Source: Actinoplanes regularis | GTDB taxonomy: Bacteria; Actinomycetota; Actinomycetes; Mycobacteriales; Micromonosporaceae | Reading direction: 5' to 3' | NCBI RefSeq assembly: GCF_900188005.1 | Contig: NZ_FZNR01000027.1 | Location: 1 to 64,000, forward strand | DNA: 64,000 nt | In this document: piece after piece, positions 42,355 to 50,298 of the stretch | Layout: each line of letters starts with the position of its first letter | Position numbering within the stretch: the stretch's first letter is position 1 | Translations under genes and position numbers: made by a program | Notes under the pieces: model-generated | The model's database searches: none | Seen by the model: only the letters and a program-made list of their open reading frames with translations | What the model was told of the DNA's origin: nothing

Positions 42355-44229
42355 ATGAGCATGGAGATGGCGGCGTGGAACTCGATGTACCACGCGATGC
42401 ACCAGCAGGACGACAAGCGACCGTTCTCGCTGGCGACGTTACGGCGCATCGCCGGGTTCGCCCGGCCACACCGCCGGACGCTCGCCGGGTTCCTGCTGGT
42501 CAGCGTGGTCACCGCGGTGCTCGCGGTGGCCGGCCCGGTCCTCGCGGGCCGGGTGGTCGACGCGATCGTCGACGGCGCCGACACCGGGTTGGTGGTCCGG
42601 CTCGCGGTGGCGATCGCGGTGGTCGCGCTCGGCGAGTCCGGTCTGGGCCTGGTGCAGCGGTGGTTCTCGGCGCGGATCGGTGAGGGGCTGATCCTCGACC
42701 TGCGGACCGCGGTCTTCGACCACGTGCAGCGGATGCCGATCGCGTTCTTCACCCGCACCCGCACCGGAGCGCTGGTCAGCCGGCTCAACAACGACGTGAT
42801 CGGCGCGCAGCGGGCGTTCAGCGACACCCTCTCCGGGGTGGCCGGCAATCTGGTCACGCTGGCGCTGACCCTGGTGGTGATGATCGGCATCTCCTGGCAG
42901 ATCACCCTGCTGGCGCTGGCCCTGCTGCCGATCTTCGTCTGGCCGGCCCGGCGGATGGGCGGGCGGCTGGCCAAGCTGGAGCGCGAGGCCGCGGAGCACA
43001 ACGCGGCGATGAACACCCAGATGACGGAGCGGTTCTCGGCGCCCGGCGCGACGCTGGTCAAGCTGTACGGGCGGCCGGACGCCGAGTCGGCCGAGTTCAC
43101 GGCGCGGGCCCGCCGGGTGCGCGACATCGGGGTGCGTACCGCGATGACCCAGTGGGTGTTCCTGACCGCCCTGGTCTCGGTCTCCGGCCTGGCGATCGCC
43201 CTGGTCTACGGCCTCGGCGGGTACTACGCGCTGCGCGGCACCCTCGACCCGGGCAACGTGGTGGCCCTGGCCATCCTGCTCACCCGGCTCTACGCCCCGC
43301 TGACGTCACTGGCCAGCGCCCGGGTCGAGGTGATGAGCGCGCTGGTCAGCTTCGAGCGGGTGTTCGAGGTGCTCGACCTGGAGCCGCTGATCCAGGAGAA
43401 GCCGGACGCGCGCGCGGTGCCGGACGGCCCGCTGTCGGTGGAGTTCGACGGGGTGCGGTTCGCGTACCCGGCGGCCGACAAGGTGTCGCTTGCCTCCCTG
43501 GAGGAGGTCGCGACCCTGGACAGCCGGGGTGGCGCCGAGGTGTTGCACGACGTGTCGTTCACGGCCGAGCCGGGGCAGATGGTGGCCCTGGTGGGCTCGT
43601 CCGGGGCGGGCAAGTCGACGATGGCGAGCCTGATCCCGCGGCTCTACGACACGGGTACGGGGGCGGTGCGGCTGTCCGGGGTGGACGTGCGCGACGTGAC
43701 CGCGGCGTCGCTGCGCTCGGCGCTCGGGATGGTCACCCAGGACGGGCACCTGTTCCACGACTCGGTGCGGGCGAACCTGCTGCTGGCCCGGCCGGAGGCG
43801 ACCGAGGAGGAGGTGTGGGAGGTGCTGCGCCGGGCCCACATCGCCGACCTGATCGAGTCGCTGCCGGACGGCCTGGACACGGTGATCGGCGAACGCGGCT
43901 ACCGGCTGTCCGGCGGGGAGCGCCAGCGGCTCACCATCGCCCGCCTGCTGCTGGCCCGGCCGCGGGTGGTCGTTCTGGACGAGGCGACCGCGCACCTCGA
44001 CTCGACCTCCGAGCAGGCGGTGCAGGCCGCGCTCGGTGAGGCGCTGGCCGGGCGGACCGCGGTGGTGATCGCACACCGGTTGTCCACGGTCCGGGCCGCC
44101 GACCAGATCCTGGTGATCGAGGAGGGGCGGGTGGTCGAACGCGGCACCCACGAGTCGCTGCTCACGGCCGGTGGGCGTTATCAGGAGCTGTACCGGACCC
44201 AGTTCGACCAGGGGCGGGTGGCCGCCTGA
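42355..44229 (+). CDS. Homodimeric-type ABC exporter (MsbA-like)
   Basis: 624 residues. Six membrane helices span about 40-330. The ATPase domain is complete: Walker A VGSSGAGKSTMASL, Q-loop MVTQDGHLF, signature RLSGGERQRLTIARLL, Walker B VVVLDEATAHLD and His VIAHRLS. An extra segment of about 25 residues (VSLASLEEVATLDSRGGAEV) sits between the first strands of the domain. It probably exports a lipid or drug as a homodimer. The start has a weak ribosome site; ATGs at 42355, 42361 and 42367 are all possible. Confidence 0.85.
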   Translation: MSMEMAAWNSMYHAMHQQDDKRPFSLATLRRIAGFARPHRRTLAGFLLVSVVTAVLAVAGPVLAGRVVDAIVDGADTGLVVRLAVAIAVVALGESGLGLVQRWFSARIGEGLILDLRTAVFDHVQRMPIAFFTRTRTGALVSRLNNDVIGAQRAFSDTLSGVAGNLVTLALTLVVMIGISWQITLLALALLPIFVWPARRMGGRLAKLEREAAEHNAAMNTQMTERFSAPGATLVKLYGRPDAESAEFTARARRVRDIGVRTAMTQWVFLTALVSVSGLAIALVYGLGGYYALRGTLDPGNVVALAILLTRLYAPLTSLASARVEVMSALVSFERVFEVLDLEPLIQEKPDARAVPDGPLSVEFDGVRFAYPAADKVSLASLEEVATLDSRGGAEVLHDVSFTAEPGQMVALVGSSGAGKSTMASLIPRLYDTGTGAVRLSGVDVRDVTAASLRSALGMVTQDGHLFHDSVRANLLLARPEATEEEVWEVLRRAHIADLIESLPDGLDTVIGERGYRLSGGERQRLTIARLLLARPRVVVLDEATAHLDSTSEQAVQAALGEALAGRTAVVIAHRLSTVRAADQILVIEEGRVVERGTHESLLTAGGRYQELYRTQFDQGRVAA

Positions 44230-44236
44230 GCTGCGG

Positions 44237-44315
44237 GGAGCAGCATTAGAGAGCAGTGCTCTTGACTTGGAGCAGCATTACGGGCTTCACTGTTCACAGA
44301 CGAGAGCACTGCTCT
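44237..44315 (+). promoter_or_regulatory. Twin palindromic operators before the nitroreductase gene
   Basis: AGAGCA-G-TGCTCT at 44250-44262 and AGAGCA-C-TGCTCT at 44303-44315 are perfect palindromes 53 bp apart. The 12-mer GGAGCAGCATTA also occurs twice (44237, 44269), 32 bp apart. TTGACT at 44262-44267 could be a -35 box. The form suits a TetR-type repressor, but none is encoded nearby. Confidence 0.6.
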
Positions 44316-44334
44316 CCCCAAGATGGAGGTCGAC

Positions 44335-44772
44335 ATGCGGTATCTGGCTCCCAAGCGCGCGAGCAACGCCATCAACGACTTCGCCAAGTGGCTCACCGCC
44401 CACGGGGTGAGCCTGATGGGCAGCCGGGTTCTCGCGGTGCGCGGCCGCAAGAGCGGCGAGATCCGCACCACCATCGTCAACGTCTTCACCCACGAGGGCG
44501 AGCGCTACCTGCTGGCGCCGCGCGGCCACACGCAGTGGGTGCGCAACCTGCGCGCGGCCGGCGAGGGCGAGCTGCGCCTGGGCCGCCGTCGGCAGCACTT
44601 CACCCCGGTGGAGATCGCGGATGCCGACAAGCCCGCGTTGATCCGCCTCTACCTGCGCAAATGGGCGTGGGAGACGGGAGCCTTCTTCGACGGCCTGAAG
44701 GCGGACTCGCCGGAGGCCGACATCGCGGCGGCGGCTCCCGGGTTCCCGGTCTTCCGCGTCATCGCGGGCTGA
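44335..44772 (+). CDS. DDN-type deazaflavin (F420)-dependent nitroreductase family protein
   Basis: 145 residues. GGAGG at 44326-44330 selects the ATG at 44335 over the one at 44323. The split-barrel motifs of the family are visible: GVSLMGSRVLAVRGRKSGEIRTT, TTIVNVFTHEGERYLLAPRGHTQWVRNLRAAG. These small proteins use F420H2 or related cofactors to reduce nitro compounds or quinones; some only bind the cofactor. Twin palindromes upstream imply inducible control. Confidence 0.82.
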   Translation: MRYLAPKRASNAINDFAKWLTAHGVSLMGSRVLAVRGRKSGEIRTTIVNVFTHEGERYLLAPRGHTQWVRNLRAAGEGELRLGRRRQHFTPVEIADADKPALIRLYLRKWAWETGAFFDGLKADSPEADIAAAAPGFPVFRVIAG

Positions 44773-44792
44773 GTCGCCGACCGCGCGGGGGG

Positions 44793-45245
44793 TCAACAGA
44801 CCACGCTCACCTTGCCGTTCTTCCAGTGCCAGATGGTCCCGTGCTGGAAGTGCTGGTAGCGCCCGCGGCCGTCCGGGGTGTCCGACTCGTCGTCGATGGG
44901 GTACCCGGCGCAGCCGAGCTCACCACGGTTCTTCTGAAACAGGTCGAGGATCCGGCCGGAGACGGGATGCGCGTCGGTCGCCTGCGACCAGTAGATGGTG
45001 GCGCCGTCGAACTCCTGCACCCGCCCGCCACCGCCGGCCGCCATCTGCTCGGTTCCGATCGGGCAGCCGAGCCGGCCCTTGTCGGAGCCGAGGACGATGT
45101 ACTTCGCCAGGATGCCGCCGTGGACACGGATCCGGCAGTAGGTCGCGCTCTTGTCCTCACTCGCGGCGGGCTGGGCGGACGCGGCCCCGAGCAGCGTCGC
45201 CGCGGCGAGACTGAACGTGACCGCTGTCAGTGCTCTCAGTTTCAT
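44793..45245 (-). CDS. Secreted LGFP-repeat protein
   Basis: 150 residues with a signal peptide (1-25). Two LGFP-like repeats follow: GRLGCPIGTEQMAAGGGGRV with FDGATIYWS, and GELGCAGYPIDDESDTPDGR with FQHGTIWHW. Two Cys pairs are likely disulfides. LGFP repeats are thought to bind the actinobacterial cell envelope and often accompany cell-wall hydrolases or mycolyl enzymes. Here the repeats stand alone. It converges on the nitroreductase gene. Confidence 0.8.
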   Translation of the reverse strand: MKLRALTAVTFSLAAATLLGAASAQPAASEDKSATYCRIRVHGGILAKYIVLGSDKGRLGCPIGTEQMAAGGGGRVQEFDGATIYWSQATDAHPVSGRILDLFQKNRGELGCAGYPIDDESDTPDGRGRYQHFQHGTIWHWKNGKVSVVC

Positions 45246-45481
45246 GGCAATCCAGTAGGTCGTTGTGAATTACCGACAAGTCGTACCATTTTCGACTTAT
45301 GGGCGGAACAAGGTCACCTCATGGTCATCCGCTCGTGGCCGGTGGGCCCGGGGCTCGCCCGAGAGGGCCGGCGGCGGGAGGCGTAGGTCGTACCGGCGAA
45401 TCCGGTCTCTGGTTCGAAGGTCTTGAAGATCTTGTTGATCACGATGACGACGTTCTTGGATCGGCCGACTAGCATGGTCCG

Positions 45482-47119
45482 GTGCTTGCCCCCGGAATCG
45501 TCCTCAACGGTCGTTACCAGCTCACTCAACGGATCGCAGCCGGCGGGATGGGCGAGGTGTGGCGCGGCGGTGACCTGCTGTTGCAGCGGGACATCGCGGT
45601 CAAGGTGCTGCTGCCCGCGCTGATGAACGACCGCGAGTTCATCACCCGGTTCCGCTCCGAGGCCCGGATGATGGCGCAGCTGCGCCACGGCGGGATCGTG
45701 CAGGTCTACGACTACGGCGAGAACACGGTCGTCGACGGTGAGCGCTTCGACTACCTGGTGATGGAGTACGTCGAGGGCGTCTCGCTGAACAACAAGATCC
45801 AGCAGGCGGGGCGGCTCAGCCCGGCCGAGACGATGTCGATCACGGCCGGGGTGGCCGACGCGCTGCACGCGGCACACCAGGCCGGCATCATCCACCGGGA
45901 CGTGAAGCCGGGCAACCTGCTCGTCCGGCCCGGCGGGGCGATCGTGCTGGTCGACTTCGGGGTGGCCCGGTCGGTCGGGATCAACGGCATGACCGGCACC
46001 AACGTGGTGATGGGCTCGGCGCACTATATGGCGCCGGAGCAGGCCGAGGGCCAGCCGGTCACGGCCGCGACCGACGTCTACGCGCTGGGCGCGGTCGCCT
46101 TCGCCTGCCTGACCGGACGGCCGCCGTACGTCGGGGACAACCCCCTGGCCGTGCTCGCGCAACTGGTGCACGGGCAGCCGCCGGTGCTACCGCCGGACGT
46201 GCCGCGCGGGGTCGCCTCGGTGGTGCTGCGCGCGCTCGCCAAGAACCCGGCGCAGCGGTTCCCGAGCGGAGCCGCCTTCGCCGACGCGGCGCGCAACGCC
46301 CTGCGCGCGCCGACCGCACCGCCACCGCAGGCTCCCGGCGGGCCCTGGGGCACGCCGACCATGCGCCAGCCGGCCGGGCCACCGCAGACCATGCGGCAGC
46401 CGTCCGTGCCGGCGGCGTACGCGGCCGCTCCGCCTCCTCCTCCGCCCCCGATGGCTCCCGCCCGCCTTCCGGAGCCCGCCCCCGAGCCCGGCAACCGGCG
46501 GACCATGGCGATCGTCGCGAGCGCGGCCGGCCTGATCGCCCTCGGCGTGGGGGTCCTGATCGCGGTCAACTCGGCCGACAAACCCGACGAGACCGCGGGA
46601 CGCGACACCAGCGGTTTCCAGCTGCAGACCGACAACCCGGCACCGCCGCCCGCCACCCACAAGGGCGGCAAACAGGGCGACCAGAAGCCGGCCCAGACCA
46701 AGACCAAGGATCCGAAGCCGGAGGAGACCGGGGAGGCGGCTCCGAACGAGGAGGCCACGCCGGAGGAGACCGAGGAGACCAACAAGTACGACCCGAGCGA
46801 GCTGTGCGGCGCCGATTACCAGGTGATCGACCAGACCGACCTCAAATCCCCGGCGGGGGTCACGAAGGGTCGGATCTACCTGCTCCACCGGGGCTCCGAC
46901 GGATCCAACTGCGTGGTCACCCTGCGAACCGCCGGGCTGAGCAAGAAGGCCACCGGATCGGCCTTCCTCGAAGTGCAGGGCCAGGAGCGGCAGATCGACG
47001 GCGGCACGTTCCAGTACTTCACCGGCCCGGTCGAGGCGAAGGCTCCGGCCACCTGCGTGAAATGGGGCGGCTCGATCGGCGCACTGGCCTACGAGAGCGA
47101 CTTCGAGCACTGCGAATAG
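45482..47119 (+). CDS. Membrane Ser/Thr protein kinase (PknB-like)
   Basis: 545 residues from a GTG. The kinase domain (8-275) is complete: glycine loop IAAGGMGEV, IAVKVL Lys, IIHRDVKPGN catalytic loop, LVDFGVA and MAPEQAEG. A Pro-rich linker (280-335), one membrane helix (about 345-365), an acidic Lys/Glu linker and a C-terminal extracellular domain (about 440-545) with three or four Cys follow. There are no PASTA repeats, so the sensor part is different from PknB. Targets are unknown. Confidence 0.88.
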   Translation: MLAPGIVLNGRYQLTQRIAAGGMGEVWRGGDLLLQRDIAVKVLLPALMNDREFITRFRSEARMMAQLRHGGIVQVYDYGENTVVDGERFDYLVMEYVEGVSLNNKIQQAGRLSPAETMSITAGVADALHAAHQAGIIHRDVKPGNLLVRPGGAIVLVDFGVARSVGINGMTGTNVVMGSAHYMAPEQAEGQPVTAATDVYALGAVAFACLTGRPPYVGDNPLAVLAQLVHGQPPVLPPDVPRGVASVVLRALAKNPAQRFPSGAAFADAARNALRAPTAPPPQAPGGPWGTPTMRQPAGPPQTMRQPSVPAAYAAAPPPPPPPMAPARLPEPAPEPGNRRTMAIVASAAGLIALGVGVLIAVNSADKPDETAGRDTSGFQLQTDNPAPPPATHKGGKQGDQKPAQTKTKDPKPEETGEAAPNEEATPEETEETNKYDPSELCGADYQVIDQTDLKSPAGVTKGRIYLLHRGSDGSNCVVTLRTAGLSKKATGSAFLEVQGQERQIDGGTFQYFTGPVEAKAPATCVKWGGSIGALAYESDFEHCE

Positions 47120-47159
47120 TTTTGCTCAGCACCGCGTACCGGTCGCCGATCAGGGCGGC

Positions 47160-47924
47160 ATGACCGGCGCAAAGGTACGAGGGCGAGCGCTGGCCCGAGC
47201 CGTGACGCTCGGCCTGACGCTCGGGGTGGTCACGCTCGCCGGCTTCGCCGCGTTCGGGCTCACCGATCCACGGGCGATCGGCGGCGTCCTCGCGGCCGAC
47301 CTGGTGCTGGTGGCCACCTGCGCGTACCTGCTGCCCACTTCGCAGCCCCCGGCCGAGACCCCGCCCCCGCACGACGGCCTGACCGGCCTGCCGACCCGGG
47401 CGACGCTGATGACACAGGTGGAACGAACCCTGCCGGTCGCCGGCTCCGAGCAGGAAGCGGCCGGTCTGGTGGTGTTCGACCTGGACCGCCTCGCCGACGT
47501 CAACGACACTCTCGGACAGCGGGTCGGCGACCTGCTGCTGCGGTCGGTGGCGACCCGGCTCGCCGCGGCGGTGCGGGACACCGACATGGTCGCCCGGATC
47601 GGCGACGACGAGTTCGCCGTGCTGATCCCCCAGGCCGGCTCGGCGACGGCGTGCCTGGAGACGGCCCGCCGCCTGCTCGACGTCGTGCAGCGCCCGGCGG
47701 ACCTGGACGGCATCCAGGTCCGGATCAACGCCGCCGCCGGTGGCGCCGTCTACCCGGTGCACGCCGCCACCCCGACCGAGCTCTTCGAACGCGCCGAGAC
47801 CGCGCTGCGCTCGGCCAAGCGCTCCCGCGCCGGCGCCGTCCTGTACGAGGTCGGCATGGAGGGCGACCTCGCCCCCGCCGCGGTCACCGCCCGGGACCGG
47901 CGCCCCGCCCTGCACTCCCGCTGA
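47160..47924 (+). CDS. GGDEF-domain protein with altered active-site loop
   Basis: 254 residues: two N-terminal membrane helices (about 12-58), then a GGDEF domain (70-235) with GLTGLPTRATLMTQV and VVFDLDRLADVNDTLGQRVGD. The active-site loop reads ARIGDDEFAVLIP, GDDEF instead of GGDEF. The second Gly is normally important, so cyclase activity is doubtful and a c-di-GMP or GTP sensing role is possible. It begins 40 bases after the kinase gene. Confidence 0.78.
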   Translation: MTGAKVRGRALARAVTLGLTLGVVTLAGFAAFGLTDPRAIGGVLAADLVLVATCAYLLPTSQPPAETPPPHDGLTGLPTRATLMTQVERTLPVAGSEQEAAGLVVFDLDRLADVNDTLGQRVGDLLLRSVATRLAAAVRDTDMVARIGDDEFAVLIPQAGSATACLETARRLLDVVQRPADLDGIQVRINAAAGGAVYPVHAATPTELFERAETALRSAKRSRAGAVLYEVGMEGDLAPAAVTARDRRPALHSR

Positions 47925-47932
47925 AGCGGCCG

Positions 47933-48692
47933 TCAGCCGAGTAGGCCCGGGCGCTGCCAGGGTGAGCCGTGGACGTGGTGGGCGAGGAAGGCGAACACCG
48001 TGGCGTACCAGACCTTCGCGTGGCCCGGGCCGAGGATCCAGTGGTTCTCGTCCGGGAAGAACAGGAACTTGTGCGGGCTGGACCCGTCCTCCGCCTTCGA
48101 CCGGGACAGCAGGTCCCACCACAGCCGCAGGCTCTCGCCGATCGGCATGCGGTAGTCCTTGTCCCCGGTACCGGATCGGGTACTCCTCGTACAGGACCGC
48201 GTTGACCCCCGCCTCCTTGCGTTCCGTGCGGAGTTCCCGGTCCGCGCCCGCGTCACCGGAGGACGGCATCATCGCCGAGCCGAGCACGACCGTTCCGGGG
48301 CACTCACCACGACGCCGCGCACGCCGCCGGGCGGGGACGCCACCACCCGGGCGTCGCCGCCGGCGGCCGGTTGCAGCCACAGGGCCGTCACCGGCTCGTC
48401 GTCCGGTTCGCCCTCCGGGTCCGGCCGGGCCGAGGTGAACAGCAGGTCGCCGGCGGCCGTGAAGGCGGCCGCAGCCTCACCCCGGTTGCTGCGGGTCAGC
48501 CGACGGGCCGGCCGCGTCCCGGCGGGGTCGATCTCCCACCAGGCCGTGGTGTACCGGTCCCCCTCACGGGCGGGGGTGCCCACGCCGACGACGAGCCGGC
48601 GACCGTCCGGGGAGAGCCGGAGCCCGGCGACCCGGGGGCAGGCTGATGTAGGCGTCCAGGTCAGCGAAGGGGGTCTCGGCATCGACGATCAT
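47933..48692 (-). pseudogene. S9-family (prolyl oligopeptidase-like) peptidase remnant
   Basis: The reverse strand starts well at an ATG (48692, MIVDAETPFADLDAYISLP), then shifts frame within a run of five C (near 48638). It continues as the N-terminal propeller (RVAGLRLSPDGRRLVVGV, WWEIDPAG) to about 48285. Another break follows, and 47933-48140 encodes only the extreme C-terminus (LRLWWDLLSRS, PHKFLFFPDENHWI, VWYATVFAFLAHHV). Roughly 400 residues including the catalytic Ser and Asp are missing, while the C-terminal His region remains. The gene is dead. Confidence 0.82.
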
Positions 48693-48761
48693 CGTGCCTT
48701 TCGACCACCGCGCGACCGGACGCGGCGGCCCCCGCGAACCGGGGTGGCCGCCGCGCGGGGA

Positions 48762-49361
48762 TCAGTCGTCCGAGCCGTGGCCGCCACGGCCCCGGTCGTC
48801 GCCGCCCCCGTGGCGGCCGCCGTGGTCGTCACCGGCCTCGCGGGCACCGCCGTGGTCGTCACCGGCCTCGCGGAGACCGCCGTGGTCGTCACCGGCCTCG
48901 CGGAGACCGCCCTTGTCGTCGCCGGCCTCGCTGTGAACGCCGTTGTCGTCGCCGCCCCGGCCGCGACCGCCGTGGTCGTCCACGCGCGATGTGGCCGAGG
49001 GCGAGACCCGGACGTCCGCCCCGCCCTCGATCCGGTGGCGCAGCACCTCCCCGGTCACCCGGTCGACGTCGATGTCGTGCTCGACCCCGTCGACGATCAC
49101 GTCCACGTCCCACACCGGGCGCCCGTGCTCGGTCTCCCGCTCCACGGACTCGACCCGGCCGCCGCCGGCCGCCTGAACCGCGATCTCCCGGGCCGCGTCG
49201 GCGCTCACGGTCGTGGTGCTCTCCTCGTACGACGAGGAAGCGGTCACCGAGGGCGAAGCCGAGGGCGAGAAGCCACCGTCGGCGGCGAGGGCCGTGCCGG
49301 CCAGGCCGAGAGCGGCGAGGGCGCCGGTGGTCAGGAAGACAGCGGTGCGAACCTTGTTCAT
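48762..49361 (-). CDS. Secreted PepSY-domain protein with acidic/His repeats
   Basis: 199 residues. The signal peptide is residues 1-27. The PepSY domain (about 48-115) has SADAAREIAVQAAGGGRVESVE and VWDVDVIVDGVEHDIDVD. The C-terminal 80 residues are tandem 10-residue units of the form EAGDDHGGLR, rich in Asp and His and perhaps metal-binding. PepSY proteins often modulate proteases or two-component systems. A TAAG-N7-TAAG box shared with the two-component promoter lies about 70-90 bases upstream. Confidence 0.8.
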   Translation of the reverse strand: MNKVRTAVFLTTGALAALGLAGTALAADGGFSPSASPSVTASSSYEESTTTVSADAAREIAVQAAGGGRVESVERETEHGRPVWDVDVIVDGVEHDIDVDRVTGEVLRHRIEGGADVRVSPSATSRVDDHGGRGRGGDDNGVHSEAGDDKGGLREAGDDHGGLREAGDDHGGAREAGDDHGGRHGGGDDRGRGGHGSDD

Positions 49362-49431
49362 TGCGAAACCTCCACTCGATCGGACAGGTGAACGATCGCT
49401 GGAGATCGGCTATCGGCACGCTGTCCGACCG

Positions 49432-49450
49432 TTAAGGCCCGGCTAAGAAC
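49432..49450. promoter_or_regulatory. Second copy of the TAAG-N7-TAAG box
   Basis: TTAAGGCCCGGCTAAGAAC matches the box at 39298-39316 at 15 of 19 positions. It lies upstream of the leftward PepSY gene and overlaps the end of the methyltransferase gene. Confidence 0.45.
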
Positions 49451-50237
49451 TCCGCCGGCGCGGCAGCCGCCCTCCGCCCGGATGGCACTGGAGGCGGGGC
49501 CGGCAGGCGGCCAGGGCCGCGTGCCGGCCCTCGCGCCAGAGGGCGCCGGCCTCGCCGAATCCGGCGGCCCGCGCCGCGCCGACATGCCAGTCGAGGCCGC
49601 CGGTGAAGCCCACCGGCGGGCGATCCCGGAAGATCTCGGCGCGGGCCGCCAGCAACCCGTCGAACTCCGGTACGGCGGAGAGCTCGTTCCACCACCGCGC
49701 CCAGGCCAGTTCCGCGGCCGCCTCGCCCGGCGCCGGGTCGAGGGCGCGCATCAGCCCGGGCAGGTTGTCGTCGGGCATCAGGTCCGCGACCACCAGCACG
49801 CCGCCCGGGGCGAGGGCGTCGCGGGCCGCCGCGTACAGCGCCCGGATCGCGTCCGGTGACAGGTAGTGCACCGTCATCACCGCGGTGATCAGGTCGTAGC
49901 CGGCCCCGGTCCGGGCCGGCCAGGCCGCTGTCAGGTCGGCGCCGACCACCCCGACCTCGCCGGGCAGGCCGGCCCGGGCCAGCTCGAGCAGCACCGGGTC
50001 GAGGTCGACGAGGGTGACCGCGGCGTGCGGCCAGCGGACGGCCATCCGCTCGGCCAGCAGGCCGGGACCGCCGCCGAGGTCGAGCACCCGGGCGGGCGGG
50101 CCGCCGCGCAGCGCCTCGACGGCCGCGCCGAGCGCGCGTTCCAGCCCGGCCATGCCGGGGACGAAGCCGGCCATCATCGCGTCCCAGGTGGTGCGCCAAC
50201 CGGCGACGCGGACGGGGTCGAGGGTGAGCGGCGTCAT
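49443..50237 (-). CDS. SAM-dependent methyltransferase
   Basis: 264 residues. Class I Rossmann motifs: ARVLDLGGGPGLLAERMA (SAM loop), VTLVDLDPVLLELA (acidic residue), GADLTAAWP and ALAPGGVLVVADLMPDD. The C-terminal half suits a small-molecule methyltransferase. It follows the desulfurase gene by 61 bases and has a Zur-like box in that gap, so it may belong to the sulfur/PLP cluster or have its own promoter. Confidence 0.8.
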   Translation of the reverse strand: MTPLTLDPVRVAGWRTTWDAMMAGFVPGMAGLERALGAAVEALRGGPPARVLDLGGGPGLLAERMAVRWPHAAVTLVDLDPVLLELARAGLPGEVGVVGADLTAAWPARTGAGYDLITAVMTVHYLSPDAIRALYAAARDALAPGGVLVVADLMPDDNLPGLMRALDPAPGEAAAELAWARWWNELSAVPEFDGLLAARAEIFRDRPPVGFTGGLDWHVGAARAAGFGEAGALWREGRHAALAACRPRLQCHPGGGRLPRRRSS

Positions 50238-50265
50238 GGCGGCTGCTTTCGTGGCTTCACGGAAA

Positions 50266-50280
50266 TGACAACCGTTTCTA
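50266..50280 (-). promoter_or_regulatory. Zur-like box, copy 1
   Basis: TGACAACCGTTTCTA lies 29 bases before the methyltransferase start. It resembles the box at 54332 and, more loosely, the actinobacterial Zur pattern TGAAAACGATTTTCA. The assignment rests on inspection only. Confidence 0.3.
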
Positions 50281-50298
50281 ACAGGCGTCGGTTGCGCG

